DNA of 64,000 bases from Rickettsia typhi. GTDB lineage: Bacteria; Pseudomonadota; Alphaproteobacteria; Rickettsiales; Deianiraeaceae. Below, piece by piece: positions 16,478-26,101 of this stretch. How positions within the stretch are numbered: the first letter of the stretch is position 1; every line of letters begins with the position of its first letter. Under the pieces are notes generated by a model, which had not been told where the DNA came from, ran no database searches, and was given only the letters and a program-made list of their open reading frames with translations. Where the stretch lies: contig CAMAVJ010000003.1 in NCBI GenBank assembly GCA_945861725.1, forward strand, positions 62,001 through 126,000. Direction: 5' to 3'. The translations under genes and the position numbers were made by a program.

Positions 16478-17265
16478 TAATCGTTATTGATGCAATTGGT
16501 CTTTTAACAATAGCAGCGTTGGCACACCAAGGTTACAAAGAAGCACTTGGAATTCGTAAATCGTTTTTACTTCCTGCATTTTTTAGTGTTTTGATTTTTT
16601 ATAAAACATTTCCGTTAATTTATGCATTAATATCGTCCGCGGTGCCAAGTCAAATTCTGGCTGGCGTCCTCACAATTGTGCTAGTTAATTTTTGCTTGAT
16701 AACAATATTTTACAAAATTTTCGTTCACTTGCTTAATAAATTTGAAGAAAGGTTTTTCTTACCAGATGTCTCATTGCATCTTCGCCAAACTCTTGGTGTT
16801 TTTGTTGGAATTTTGACTGGATATGTGTTTATTGCCGGTGTAATTGAATCCCTAGATAGTAGCATCAGTAGGACTTCGATCAAAAAAAATAGCGTACTTG
16901 CAAATTCTGTGTTTTATCAAATTTCTCATAGAAAGGAAAGCAAACTTGAGCATATTAATAAAATTGATAACCTTCCTTCGTTGAAACTTTTGTATTCTGA
17001 AGAAAATGTTGCGGTTTTTGATTTTTCCGAAGATGAACTTGTTGCAATTTTGCAAATGATTCGAGCCATTTCGAATCAAGATGCACAAATTCTCCTGAAT
17101 AATATCAACACTGGAAATTCAACTGCCAGCGTGTATAAAGCACTGTTGGAGGCGTATGCATTACAAGGCTACATTCAGGAAAAATATCGAGTTAACCCCG
17201 AAATATTTGGGACCATTAATCAGAAAATCAACAATAAAACAGGCTTCGTTGCTATTACAAAATAA
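16474..17265 (+). CDS. CvpA-like inner-membrane protein
   Basis: A 263-residue protein with four hydrophobic segments in its first 130 residues, then a soluble, partly charged C-terminal half. The start ([26 protein letters not shown]) and the spacing of the helices resemble the CvpA (colicin V production) family, but similarity is by pattern only. The ATG overlaps the leuS stop as ATGA, so translation is coupled to leuS. Its 3' end overlaps the convergent gmhB by 11 bases. In some bacteria CvpA is linked to envelope integrity. Confidence 0.6.
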   Translation: MIIVIDAIGLLTIAALAHQGYKEALGIRKSFLLPAFFSVLIFYKTFPLIYALISSAVPSQILAGVLTIVLVNFCLITIFYKIFVHLLNKFEERFFLPDVSLHLRQTLGVFVGILTGYVFIAGVIESLDSSISRTSIKKNSVLANSVFYQISHRKESKLEHINKIDNLPSLKLLYSEENVAVFDFSEDELVAILQMIRAISNQDAQILLNNINTGNSTASVYKALLEAYALQGYIQEKYRVNPEIFGTINQKINNKTGFVAITK

Positions 17266-17746
17266 CACACGATACATCGTTCGTTATTAAAATATTTCTT
17301 CCAACACCAGCTTTCATGCCAGCTTGAATGTCAGTTATTTTATCACCAATTAAAACGGATTGTGAAAGGTTAATATTAAAATCTTTCTGTGCTTGCAAAA
17401 TCATTCCGGTATCTGGTTTTCGCAACTCTTTGCCAAATTTATATTTTGGATTTACCGCATCTGGATGGTATGGTGAAAAGTATATCCCATCAAAAATTAA
17501 CTCATATTTTGCAAATTCCAGATTTATCGCATCCATAAAAAGCCAAAAGTCTTCTTCGGTATAATATCCCCTTCCAATTCCTGATTGATTTGTTACGATG
17601 ATTAATTTGTAATCAAGCTGCTTTGCTTTTTGACAAAGATCAAAAACACCATCAAGAATGATTAAGTTGTCTGGTTTGTAGACGTACCCGAAATCTTTGT
17701 TAATAACACCATCTCTATCCAAAAAAAGTGCCTTACTCTTATTCAT
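17255..17746 (-). CDS. gmhB: D-glycero-D-manno-heptose-1,7-bisphosphate 7-phosphatase
   Basis: A 163-residue HAD-superfamily phosphatase of the histidinol-phosphatase-like subfamily, acting in ADP-heptose synthesis for LPS. ALFLDRDGVINKDFGYV is the catalytic motif I with both Asp. IVTNQSGIGRGYY is motif II, and VLIGDKITDIQAGMKAGV is motif IV. The segment SPYHPDAVNPKYKF followed by ELRKPDTGM sits where GmhB normally holds a CxH...CxC zinc loop, and all the cysteines are missing. A GT9 glycosyltransferase gene in the window could use the heptose. The start overlaps the upstream DMT gene by 4 bases. Confidence 0.85.
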   Translation of the reverse strand: MNKSKALFLDRDGVINKDFGYVYKPDNLIILDGVFDLCQKAKQLDYKLIIVTNQSGIGRGYYTEEDFWLFMDAINLEFAKYELIFDGIYFSPYHPDAVNPKYKFGKELRKPDTGMILQAQKDFNINLSQSVLIGDKITDIQAGMKAGVGRNILITNDVSCVIL

Positions 17747-18612
17747 TTTGAAAATTTAGGATACAATTTTAGAATCAATGCAAGACCTGTTAAAATTAAC
17801 AAACCTCCAACAACTCTTGATTGAGTCATTTGTTCATGCATAAAAATCATTCCATAAATTGTTCCAAAAATTGGAGTTAAAAAAGAACAATTCGCCGCAA
17901 ATGTTGCACCGCGTACTTTAATTAAATGAAACAGAATTGCATAAGCTATTGCAGTAGAGAAAATTCCAAAATAAAGTATGGCAAGGACAATTTTAAAATT
18001 CAGCAATGCTGTCATATTATTTTCAAAGAAAGTCGAAGGTGAAAGAAGTATTGCACCAAGAACAATTCCGGCCGTTGCATTTGTGAGAGGCGGAATGTCT
18101 TTGCATTGAACTCTGGTGAATATTGTTGAAATTGCATAACATATTGTTGCAATAATTATCATTATCGCTGCCAAAACCTGATTAAGTTCAAAATGCAATC
18201 CATTCTTGAGGTTTAACACGCAAACGCCAAGCATACTTAAGACGATGCCAATACTTCCCGTGAAAGATATTTTGTCATTTAAAATAAAATGTGCAAAAAT
18301 GATTGTAAAAACAGGAAACATTCCATTTAAAATCGAAACAATACTGCTATCAAGAATTTTTCCTGCATTACAAAAGAGGACTAATGGTATAACAAAATTT
18401 ACAATAGTAACAAATGCCAATTTATGCAAGTTTTTTAGCATTATTATTGGCGTTTTAGTGTAAATGCAAAAAATCATCAAGGTAAGTCCTCCAACAAGGA
18501 GGCGTAAAAATACGGTGAAATAGATCGAAAGTTCGCCAGCGAGGAATTTGAACATCATCGCTGAAGAGCCAAATAGTGCACCAAGTAAGACAAGTTGTAA
18601 AAAATGATACAT
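17743..18612 (-). CDS. EamA/DMT-family membrane transporter
   Basis: A 289-residue protein with ten hydrophobic segments arranged as two EamA repeats. The first repeat begins FLQLVLLGALFGSSAMMFKFLAG and the second begins about residue 147. LVLFCNAGKILDSSIVSILNGMFPVFTIIFA is typical of the drug/metabolite transporter superfamily. Host-associated Alphaproteobacteria use such carriers for S-adenosylmethionine or amino acids, but the substrate is not readable here. Translationally coupled to gmhB downstream (ATGA overlap), and 6 bases from the AGCS transporter gene upstream. Confidence 0.85.
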   Translation of the reverse strand: MYHFLQLVLLGALFGSSAMMFKFLAGELSIYFTVFLRLLVGGLTLMIFCIYTKTPIIMLKNLHKLAFVTIVNFVIPLVLFCNAGKILDSSIVSILNGMFPVFTIIFAHFILNDKISFTGSIGIVLSMLGVCVLNLKNGLHFELNQVLAAIMIIIATICYAISTIFTRVQCKDIPPLTNATAGIVLGAILLSPSTFFENNMTALLNFKIVLAILYFGIFSTAIAYAILFHLIKVRGATFAANCSFLTPIFGTIYGMIFMHEQMTQSRVVGGLLILTGLALILKLYPKFSK

Positions 18613-18618
18613 ACGCCA

Positions 18619-20001
18619 TTACTCTGTGTCGTTCTTGTGAAACTTAAAATAGTCTCTAAATTCACGTACAATCTTCCCAGAAAGGAAGTACATACCAAGT
18701 GTATTAATAATTGTCATAAGAACGAGGAGCGTATCCGTAAATGTTATCACTGTATCAAAATGCAATATTCCTGACAAAAACAAAAATGTGAAGAAGGATG
18801 TGTATAGTAATGATGTGGGAATTTTTAAAGCCTTCCCCGCTTGCATAAAGTAGTATGACACAGAAAAAACAGTTGCAACACCAAAAATAATCACAGAAAT
18901 AACCATAATGTATCCGAAAATTTCGTGGTACGATGTAAAAGCATTTCGCACTAAAATTGCAGGATTCAAAGAAGTTTGTGTGTAAAAACCGGACATAATT
19001 AACACAAGTGATGTTGCCACGCAAACAAGCCAAGTTGTTACGAATGGGTCAAAAATGTTAAGAATTCCTTGTCTTTGTGAATACTTCACATTTGAAGATG
19101 CGTTCACGATTGGTGAGGTTCCAAGCCCCGCTTCACATGCCATCAAGGCTCTCCTTGCACCAATTACAACCATTGCAAAAAATGCCGTCATTCCTGAAGA
19201 AAAATTAAACGCTTCTGTGAAAATCAATTTAACGCCAGCAACAAGTTGAATTGGGTGGGAGAGGATAATCAGAAGAACGGCTCCAACATAAAGACCAACC
19301 TTTAATGGGACAAATATGCTTGCAAATGACGATACTCGTTGTACCCCGCCAATTATTATATAAGCACAAAACGCTGTTAATGCAAGAGAATATGCGATTT
19401 TTAGTGGAGTGAAGCCCTCTTGTCCATTGCTTAAAAGCGTAACGACTTGATTTGCCTGAAATCCTGACATTCCAAAAAGACCAAGTATACACAAAATTCC
19501 AAATGTAATAGCTAAAAACTTCCCAAGACGAACAAAGCCCATTTCAGCAAGACCATCTCTCAAATAAATAAAAGGCCCACCTGTGATTGTTCCATCGGCG
19601 TTCACCTTTCTGTATCTGTGTCCAAGAAAAACCTCTGCACATTTTAAAGCCATTCCAAAAAACCCAAACATCATCATCCAAAAAACGGCACCAGGTCCGC
19701 CCTTTGAAACAGCAACTGCAACACCAACAATTGAGCCCGTTCCAATTGTTGCCGCCATTGAAGACATTAACGCTTTAAATGGAGTTATTTCGTCTTTAGA
19801 TTGTTTACCATTAAATTTACCGCGAAGGATATCAAACGCGTGCTTCATGCCAAAAATATTAATAAACTTAAGGCGAATTGTGAAAAATACACTTACAGCA
19901 CCAAGCCATAAAATGACAAAAGGAATTCCAAAAATACTAAAAAACAACAAGGATTCAAGAAACACCGTAATGGAGTTAATATAAGCAAGAATTTGAGTCA
20001 T
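18619..20001 (-). CDS. Sodium:alanine/glycine symporter (AGCS family)
   Basis: A 461-residue transporter importing alanine or glycine with sodium. FGMKHAFDILRGKF, the region ALMSSMAATIGTGSIVGVAVAVSKGGPGAVFWMM and the segment MACEAGLGTSPIVNASS are AGCS hallmarks. About eleven membrane helices are visible. I prefer the start at 20001 (MTQILAYINSI) because a family-like N terminus begins there; an upstream in-frame ATG at 20058 would add 19 basic residues. It heads a three-gene run with the DMT transporter and gmhB. Confidence 0.93.
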   Translation of the reverse strand: MTQILAYINSITVFLESLLFFSIFGIPFVILWLGAVSVFFTIRLKFINIFGMKHAFDILRGKFNGKQSKDEITPFKALMSSMAATIGTGSIVGVAVAVSKGGPGAVFWMMMFGFFGMALKCAEVFLGHRYRKVNADGTITGGPFIYLRDGLAEMGFVRLGKFLAITFGILCILGLFGMSGFQANQVVTLLSNGQEGFTPLKIAYSLALTAFCAYIIIGGVQRVSSFASIFVPLKVGLYVGAVLLIILSHPIQLVAGVKLIFTEAFNFSSGMTAFFAMVVIGARRALMACEAGLGTSPIVNASSNVKYSQRQGILNIFDPFVTTWLVCVATSLVLIMSGFYTQTSLNPAILVRNAFTSYHEIFGYIMVISVIIFGVATVFSVSYYFMQAGKALKIPTSLLYTSFFTFLFLSGILHFDTVITFTDTLLVLMTIINTLGMYFLSGKIVREFRDYFKFHKNDTE

Positions 20002-20085
20002 AATTTGGTAAATAGTTTTGTTATACACGCTTTTTTTACGAGAAAATCCTTTTGTCAAGGCTTTTATTTCCCTTTGACATACAAA

Positions 20086-20814
20086 TTATCCAATCATTCT
20101 TGTGTCACTTATGCTTTCGCGGTCTATACCTAGCATTTTTATTATTTCAAGCATATTCTTCACCGAGGACACTTGAGGACTTTCACCCAATGTATTGTAT
20201 GTACTTTTTGTTATTGGGGCATTTGATAGTGTTTCAATTTCTTTAAAGCCTGTACTTCCGGCAAAAATTACTGTTTGAATACCGGCATTTATACTTGCAT
20301 TTGCACCATTTATGGTATCTTCAACAGCAATACAACTGTGTAGTGCAAAATCCATTTGCTTGAGACCAAGCAGATAAATTTCACTTGAAGGTTTCCCCTT
20401 GGAAACCATTTCTCTGCCAAAAATGTTGTCTTTTGTAAAAAATTCCGCAAGACCAGTCGTCTTTAAAGTGGAAAAAATTTCCTTCGTGTGAGAATTCGAA
20501 CATATTGCATATTTTACACCGTATTTTTTTAAAATTCGCAGAGTTTCAAATGTTCCACGAGTTGCCTTAGCATTTGCTGAAATAAGGCTGTGTGCAAGTG
20601 CCAATCCTTCGTTAAAAACAGTCTCCTTATGGAAATTTTCGCGAACTGAAAGGTCATCAAAGGCATCATTCCAACATTTACCATTAAAAAGCTGTGAACA
20701 AAAATCAATTGTATACATTGGATTGAATTTAGTAAGAGTTTGCGAAATAGCAGCGTTATAAAGGTGTTGAGTGTCTACAAGAGTTCCATCAAAATCAAAA
20801 AGAATTGCCTTCAT
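20086..20814 (-). CDS. HAD-superfamily phosphatase (phosphoglycolate-phosphatase-like)
   Basis: A 242-residue HAD hydrolase of subfamily IA. AILFDFDGTLVDT is motif I with the nucleophilic Asp at about 8. YAICSNSHTKEI is motif II, KGKPSSEIYLLGLK holds the motif III Lys, and CIAVEDTINGANASINAGI is motif IV. The cap domain spans about residues 15-85. Substrate is uncertain: phosphoglycolate phosphatases and beta-phosphoglucomutase-like enzymes share this pattern. A short C-terminal tail of about 25 residues after the fold is unlike the family. Confidence 0.85.
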   Translation of the reverse strand: MKAILFDFDGTLVDTQHLYNAAISQTLTKFNPMYTIDFCSQLFNGKCWNDAFDDLSVRENFHKETVFNEGLALAHSLISANAKATRGTFETLRILKKYGVKYAICSNSHTKEIFSTLKTTGLAEFFTKDNIFGREMVSKGKPSSEIYLLGLKQMDFALHSCIAVEDTINGANASINAGIQTVIFAGSTGFKEIETLSNAPITKSTYNTLGESPQVSSVKNMLEIIKMLGIDRESISDTRMIG

Positions 20815-20846
20815 TTAAAGTGTAAAATAATATTACATCTTCATTG

Positions 20847-20869
20847 AATGATTTCAAAAATCAATCATT
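20847..20869. repeat. Small hairpin between the HAD gene and pepF
   Basis: AATGATT and AATCATT form a 7-bp stem with a 9-base loop, followed on the plus strand by TTTTTC. It lies upstream of pepF, where it could act as a leader hairpin. Confidence 0.3.
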
Positions 20870-20926
20870 TTTCTTGATTTTTAAATGCCTTCCAATCTTT
20901 TTAAAAAAAATTATGAAATATACTAT

Positions 20927-22675
20927 ATGAGTGATTATACAAATCTTCCTTCTTGGAACCTATCCTCACTTTTTGCGACAACGGAAGATTGTAAGAAGGC
21001 TGCAATTATTATCAAATCCAGCGTTGAACAGTTTGTAAAGCAATACAAAGGCAAAATTACAACGGCAGAAATTCTTTTAAAGGCAGTACAATCTTACGAA
21101 CATATTGTCGATGGTATGCACAGAATTGGCACTTACGCCTACTTAAATTTTATAACACATATGAACGAGCAAGTTCGTAAGGGTCTTTACCAGCAAGTAA
21201 GCGAGGCTCTTGCCGTTTTTTCTGCTGAAATTGCATTCTTTACGCTTGAAATAAATAAACTTGAGGAAAACATTGCTTTTGATGTGAAGCTTATAAAGTA
21301 TAAAACATTTTTTGAAAATATTCGCCTTTTTAAACCTTATGAACTCTCTGAAGAAATTGAGCAAGTTTTGATTAAGAAATCTGTTACGTCATCGGATGCT
21401 TGGTCGAAGTTCTTTGATGAAACGATGGCAAATCTTCGCTTTCAATATGAAGATCAAGAATTAACTTCCGCAAAGATCTTTGATTTACTTGCCAACGAAT
21501 CACAAGATATACGCAAAAAAGCAGCAAAATCAATTGAAAAAACTCTTTCAAACAACATTAAAACGTTTGCGTTTATAACAAATACTTTAGCAAAAGACAA
21601 ACAAATTGAAGACGACATGCGTCAATTTAAGAATGTTATATCATCGCGTAACCTTGCCAACTTAATTGAAGATGAAATCGTTGCATCGTTAATTTCGTCT
21701 GTTAAGAAATCTTACAAAAACACTTCGCATAAATATTATGCTCTTAAGGCTAAAATTTTCAAGCAGGAAAAATTGGAATACTGGGATAGAAATGCCCCAA
21801 TGCCTTTTAATGCCAATGTCAAATATTCATACGACGAAGCAAAGAATCTCACTCTTGAAGCATATGGAGAGTTTTCACCAAGGATGTCTCGCATTGCTAA
21901 AGCTTTTTTTGAAAAAAATTGGATAGACGCTCCCGTTCGTGATTTTAAAGATTCCGGTGCCTTTTCGCATCCAGCGTCAACTTCTGCAAATCCGTTTATT
22001 ATGCTAAATTTTTTGGGGAAAACTCGCGATGTTGCAACGATGGCACACGAACTTGGGCACGGAGTTCACCAATTTTTAGCGAAAAATCAAGGTGTGTTAC
22101 TTTGTCAAACACCATTAACCCTTGCTGAGACAGCTTCAGTTTTTGGCGAACAACTTGTTTTTCAGAAAATGTTGAAAAATACGCAGTCAAAAGAAGCAAA
22201 GCTTGAAATGCTTTCTTCCAAAATTGAAGATATGCTCAATACTTCTATTCGCCAAATTGCTTTTTGTGATTTTGAACTTCAGGTTCATCAAAAACGAAAA
22301 GACGGTGAACTTTCGCCGGAGGAAATTAATGAAATATGGCTTAATATTCAGAAAGAATCATTAGGTGATGCATTCAACTTTGATAAAGAATACGGACTTT
22401 ACTGGTCATATATTCCGCATTTTATTCACTCTCCGTTTTATGTCTACGCCTACGCCTTTGGCGACATTCTTGTGAATAGTCTTTACAATATTTACAAATC
22501 AGGATCCGTTGAACACTTTGAAGAGAAATATCTTACAATGCTTGAAACTGGCGGTGCATTAAGGCATAAAGAGCTCCTTGCTCCATTTGGAATTGATATT
22601 TCAAAAGAGGATTTTTGGCAAAATGGAATGAAAGTTCTAGAGGATATGATTCGTGAATTTGAGGAAAATCTTTAA
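20927..22675 (+). CDS. pepF: Oligoendopeptidase F (M3 family)
   Basis: A 582-residue cytoplasmic zinc peptidase that degrades short peptides. The zinc motif is in ATMAHELGHGVHQFL (HExxH), about residue 380. The expected third-ligand region TPLTLAETASVFGEQL follows about 26 residues later, and the C-terminal YVYAYAFGDILVNSLYNIY block is typical of M3B. MSDYTNLPSWNLSSLF is the family N terminus, so the start at 20927 is preferred; an in-frame ATG at 20885 adds 14 residues. Confidence 0.92.
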   Translation: MSDYTNLPSWNLSSLFATTEDCKKAAIIIKSSVEQFVKQYKGKITTAEILLKAVQSYEHIVDGMHRIGTYAYLNFITHMNEQVRKGLYQQVSEALAVFSAEIAFFTLEINKLEENIAFDVKLIKYKTFFENIRLFKPYELSEEIEQVLIKKSVTSSDAWSKFFDETMANLRFQYEDQELTSAKIFDLLANESQDIRKKAAKSIEKTLSNNIKTFAFITNTLAKDKQIEDDMRQFKNVISSRNLANLIEDEIVASLISSVKKSYKNTSHKYYALKAKIFKQEKLEYWDRNAPMPFNANVKYSYDEAKNLTLEAYGEFSPRMSRIAKAFFEKNWIDAPVRDFKDSGAFSHPASTSANPFIMLNFLGKTRDVATMAHELGHGVHQFLAKNQGVLLCQTPLTLAETASVFGEQLVFQKMLKNTQSKEAKLEMLSSKIEDMLNTSIRQIAFCDFELQVHQKRKDGELSPEEINEIWLNIQKESLGDAFNFDKEYGLYWSYIPHFIHSPFYVYAYAFGDILVNSLYNIYKSGSVEHFEEKYLTMLETGGALRHKELLAPFGIDISKEDFWQNGMKVLEDMIREFEENL

Positions 22676-22682
22676 TTAATTT

Positions 22683-23735
22683 ATGAAATTGATATTTATA
22701 AGCTCTGATGGCATTGGTGATGCAATACTTACAGGTAAAATTCTTGAAATCGTTGCAAATAATTTACATTGCGAAGTGTATCTTTATATAAAGCGATCAA
22801 TGAATTCTGTTGCACTTTTTCAAAACACTAATTATATTAAGACAATCAAAACTTTTAACACTAATTTTTTCTCTTTAAGTTTCTTTCGGGATACCATTGC
22901 ACTTTTTAAACAAATTCACAAGTCTTTAAAAGAAGACGATGTTTACATCTCAGCCACACTTGGTTCGACAACGTTTGTTAAAATTCTTCCATTAATGACA
23001 TTGTGGGCAAAATTATTTTCAAAGCATAAGCTTATAATTATTGCAATAAAACCATGTCTTGACATCTCTAAAGAGCATATAATCGCATATCATATTAAGA
23101 AATTTGAAGAAACACTTGATGTGAAATTTCAAACTGATGACAGTAGTCGGGAAAATTTCCTTGAAAATTTTATTGGTGGAAAATATGCAAAAGAGCCAAA
23201 AACAATCACAATCCTTGCTGGTGCTTCAAATTTAAAAAAAACGCTTCCAGCACAAAAATTTGCGAAAATCATCAAACACTTTGCATGTAATGGCTATAAA
23301 ATCAAGCTTCTTGGCAGCAAAAGTGATGTTGATCAATTTCAGGCAAATGAAATTATGCGACTAATTTCTGGAAGTGTTCATATTGAAAACCTTGCAGGAA
23401 AAACGAACTTGAAGGAGTATTTTACCGAAATTGCAAAGGCGGAATATGTTATAACAAACGATTCATCTGGGCAACATATTGCAAATGTTTTACACACTCC
23501 GTGTGCAGTTTTTTGGGCGAGAAAGAAGGAAAATCCAGTTGTAAAAGCTTATGCTTGGCAGAATAAAATGACGGTAAACATTTTTAGTCAAAATTATGAG
23601 GATTGCAATGAGTGTAGTATTCTTAAAAAATTATTTCTGAAGAAGTCCCATTGTCATAAGTGTATGAAGCAAAATTACGATGCAATGGATGCAAGTTATC
23701 TCATCAAAGAGATTGAATCGCACATTAAGGGTTAG
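22683..23735 (+). CDS. GT9-family glycosyltransferase (heptosyltransferase-like)
   Basis: A 350-residue GT-B fold enzyme. MKLIFISSDGIGDAILTGKIL is the N-terminal GDA-type motif of heptosyltransferases. TITILAGASNLKKTLPAQKFAKII and the C-terminal YVITNDSSGQHIANVLHTPCAVFWA segment form the nucleotide-sugar site. It probably adds a heptose to lipid A or the inner core, consistent with gmhB and lpxB in the window. Four extra Cys near the C terminus (DCNECSILKKLFLKKSHCHKC) could bind zinc and are also seen in some family members. It overlaps the convergent rluB by 4 bases. Confidence 0.75.
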   Translation: MKLIFISSDGIGDAILTGKILEIVANNLHCEVYLYIKRSMNSVALFQNTNYIKTIKTFNTNFFSLSFFRDTIALFKQIHKSLKEDDVYISATLGSTTFVKILPLMTLWAKLFSKHKLIIIAIKPCLDISKEHIIAYHIKKFEETLDVKFQTDDSSRENFLENFIGGKYAKEPKTITILAGASNLKKTLPAQKFAKIIKHFACNGYKIKLLGSKSDVDQFQANEIMRLISGSVHIENLAGKTNLKEYFTEIAKAEYVITNDSSGQHIANVLHTPCAVFWARKKENPVVKAYAWQNKMTVNIFSQNYEDCNECSILKKLFLKKSHCHKCMKQNYDAMDASYLIKEIESHIKG

Positions 23736-24607
23736 ACGACGGCAGGTGTAACAATTGTCGCGGGAATGGTTGCAGCCTTCACAACAACAGCTGGATTGGT
23801 TGTTGGTTTTTGGAAAAACCGCGTAAACTTCTTAATGTCACGCTCGTGAAGTTTATGAACACCAATTTTTGAGAAATCTTTTGTGCTAAAGTGCCCATAG
23901 GAAAACCTTACTAATTTTACGACTTGAAGATTGAAAAATTCACACAGTTTGCGTATTTCCCTATTTTTTCCCGTTGTGAGTGTGATCTCTAGCCATGTGT
24001 TTGTTGAGGTTTCCTTTGTGCGTGGGAGGATTTGGATAGTGTCAGGGCGATAACTTTGCCCTTCAATCATTACTCCTTTTTGCATCCTGTGAAGCTTTTT
24101 TTCGTCAAGAACTCCATGGACCTTGACATGATATACACGTGGGATTTTGTTATTTGGGTTTTCTACGTCCCTTGCAAATTTTGGATTATTTGTGAATAAA
24201 AGTAAGCCCTCACTGTTGAAATCAAGCCTTCCAATGTAGTGAAAGTTTTGCATTTCCTTTGGAAGGAGTGAGTAGACTATTGCACGTTTTTGTTCGTCAT
24301 TTCTAGTCACGATAATTCCAGCGGGTTTGTAAATTGCAAAGCATTCAACTTCCTGCGATTTTTCTAAAATTTGCTTGCTTGGCATAATCCTGCGATTTTT
24401 AAACATAACAATGTCGGTTTTTTGAACTAAAACTGCTGCGTTTTTTGGTTTTTCATTGTTAATGACAACTCCGCCAGACATTATCTCCTTCTCAGCCTCT
24501 CTTCGTGAAATTTGTGCAAAAATTGAGAGATATTTTGAAAGTCTCCATTCATTTGTGTGCGAGTTTGGAGTATTTGGAGTTTGATTTGAAATTTGATTCT
24601 TTTGCAT
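23732..24607 (-). CDS. rluB: 23S rRNA pseudouridine synthase (RsuA/RluB family)
   Basis: A 291-residue RNA-modifying enzyme. An S4 RNA-binding domain (RLSKYLSIFAQISRREAEKEI to about residue 80) is followed by the catalytic domain with YIGRLDFNSEGLLLFTN, whose Asp is the nucleophile. TTGKNREIRKLCEFFNLQVVKLVRFSYG is typical of RluB-like enzymes. The last 25 residues are a low-complexity tail of Pro, Ala, Thr and Val that is not part of the fold. It follows the M23 peptidase gene after 1 base and may be co-transcribed with it. Confidence 0.87.
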   Translation of the reverse strand: MQKNQISNQTPNTPNSHTNEWRLSKYLSIFAQISRREAEKEIMSGGVVINNEKPKNAAVLVQKTDIVMFKNRRIMPSKQILEKSQEVECFAIYKPAGIIVTRNDEQKRAIVYSLLPKEMQNFHYIGRLDFNSEGLLLFTNNPKFARDVENPNNKIPRVYHVKVHGVLDEKKLHRMQKGVMIEGQSYRPDTIQILPRTKETSTNTWLEITLTTGKNREIRKLCEFFNLQVVKLVRFSYGHFSTKDFSKIGVHKLHERDIKKFTRFFQKPTTNPAVVVKAATIPATIVTPAVV

Positions 24608-24608
24608 T

Positions 24609-25655
24609 TTATATTTTTTGTAGGATAGATTTTGCTTGGATAAAGCCCATTGGATTGTAGTGTTCTCCTCCGACGATTACCTCATAATGGACATGTGCAC
24701 CAGTGGAATGACCAGTACTACCTTGAACTCCTATTACTTGACCGGTGTGGACTCTTTGTCCAGCACGGACCTTTATCAGACTCATGTGTGCATACAGTGT
24801 TTGGATTCTATTTTTGTGTTGAATGACAACATAATTTCCAAACGATGAACTATAGACTGCTTTTGTAATGATGCCGTCCCCAGTAGATTTAATTTTTGAA
24901 CCTTTTGGACCAGAAAAGTCGATACCGTTGTGCATTCGAACTCTTTTTTGTATCGGGTGGTTTCGGAAGCCATATCCACTGATAAACTTTCCCTTCATTG
25001 GGAGTTCGACAGGAAGATTTTTAAGTGATTCGCTGATCATCTTTAGACCAGCTGATTTCAATGAGATTTTTTTAACAATAGAAGTTATATCAATGCTTGG
25101 AGTTGTGAAATGTTTGGATGCTTTTTGAATTGCAACTTGTTCACTAGCGGGGATTGAATATGCAAGGTTGATTTTACTTAAACCGCCGAACGCTTGTTTT
25201 CCGCCGATTGCTCTTGCAATGTTCATTACGGAACGCAATTTTGCAATTTTGTTGTTGAGGGCGGAATCTATTGTTATAAGATTACGTTGTATATTGCTAA
25301 GAATTCCATATAGTTGAATTGCACTTGTAATGTTTTCGTGGTAGTATAGTGTGGATTTTTTTTTGGGATTGCCAGTGAGTGAGTGCATTAATTTTTCAAT
25401 GCCTTCATTTGATTTTTGAATTTCCTTGGCAAGTGATGCGTTGATTGTACGCTCAATTGTGAGTTGTTGCCTTAGTTTTTCCATTTCATGTGTTGACTTT
25501 GCAATGTTTGCAAATGCAAGGGTTGCATAAGTTAAAATTGCAATAATGGTAAAAATTACAGCAAAGATTGTGTACTTTGGAATGGAGAAAGTTTTATCGC
25601 GGTATGTTATCTGAATGATTTCATTTTTTGCGAGTTTTGTGAAGAATTTTTGCAT
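24609..25655 (-). CDS. M23-family (LytM) peptidoglycan peptidase
   Basis: A 348-residue membrane-anchored murein endopeptidase. One N-terminal helix (about residues 28-50) is followed by a coiled-coil stretch (about 52-85) and a C-terminal LytM domain. The zinc motifs are MHNGIDFSG (HxxxD) and GAHVHYE (HxH). GYGFRNHPIQKRVR and GQRVHTGQVIGVQGSTGHSTG are the usual surrounding strands, so the active site is complete. It would cut peptide cross-links in the periplasm, which implies the organism makes peptidoglycan, as mltB and ftsK also suggest. Confidence 0.93.
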   Translation of the reverse strand: MQKFFTKLAKNEIIQITYRDKTFSIPKYTIFAVIFTIIAILTYATLAFANIAKSTHEMEKLRQQLTIERTINASLAKEIQKSNEGIEKLMHSLTGNPKKKSTLYYHENITSAIQLYGILSNIQRNLITIDSALNNKIAKLRSVMNIARAIGGKQAFGGLSKINLAYSIPASEQVAIQKASKHFTTPSIDITSIVKKISLKSAGLKMISESLKNLPVELPMKGKFISGYGFRNHPIQKRVRMHNGIDFSGPKGSKIKSTGDGIITKAVYSSSFGNYVVIQHKNRIQTLYAHMSLIKVRAGQRVHTGQVIGVQGSTGHSTGAHVHYEVIVGGEHYNPMGFIQAKSILQKI

Positions 25656-25762
25656 ATTCTTTATTTTTTTTTATTTATTAAGTTAAAAAAACAACTTGAG
25701 TTTTATTCCTTATATGTTTTCTTGGATACATATAAAAAAAACAGTTGTCAAGCTTTTTTATC

Positions 25763-26101
25763 ATGCTACCATCATTAAAAGTTGAATCTTTGGGAAAAAA
25801 TGCGGAGGATTTAGCTTCGCGTGCGTTGAAGAATGAAGGACATACCTTGATTTTTCGTAATTTTAAAACAAAAATAGGTGAAATTGATATAATTTCAAAA
25901 AAAGATGATATCGTTTATGTGAGTGAAGTCAAAAAGCGGACATATTTTGAGGAGTCTTGCATTAAGCATTCGCAAATTGAACGCATTTGGTTGGTTTTTG
26001 AGGAATTTCTGGAGAAATATCCCCAATATGAAGAATTTGATGCAACTATGCAATTAATTCTTGTTGCGAATAATATTATTACAATTCACGAATTTTTATG
26101 A
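25763..26101 (+). CDS. YraN/UPF0102-family nuclease-like protein
   Basis: A 112-residue protein of the UPF0102 family, which has a restriction-endonuclease-like fold. GKNAEDLASRALKNEGHTLIFRNF, then KIGEIDIISKKDD and VSEVKKR give the E...GEID...EVK active-site pattern. The start at 25763 (MLPSLKVESLGKNAE) matches family proteins; an ATG six codons upstream is possible. The stop overlaps the ATG of the following ybgC gene as ATGA. The cellular role is not established. Confidence 0.88.
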   Translation: MLPSLKVESLGKNAEDLASRALKNEGHTLIFRNFKTKIGEIDIISKKDDIVYVSEVKKRTYFEESCIKHSQIERIWLVFEEFLEKYPQYEEFDATMQLILVANNIITIHEFL

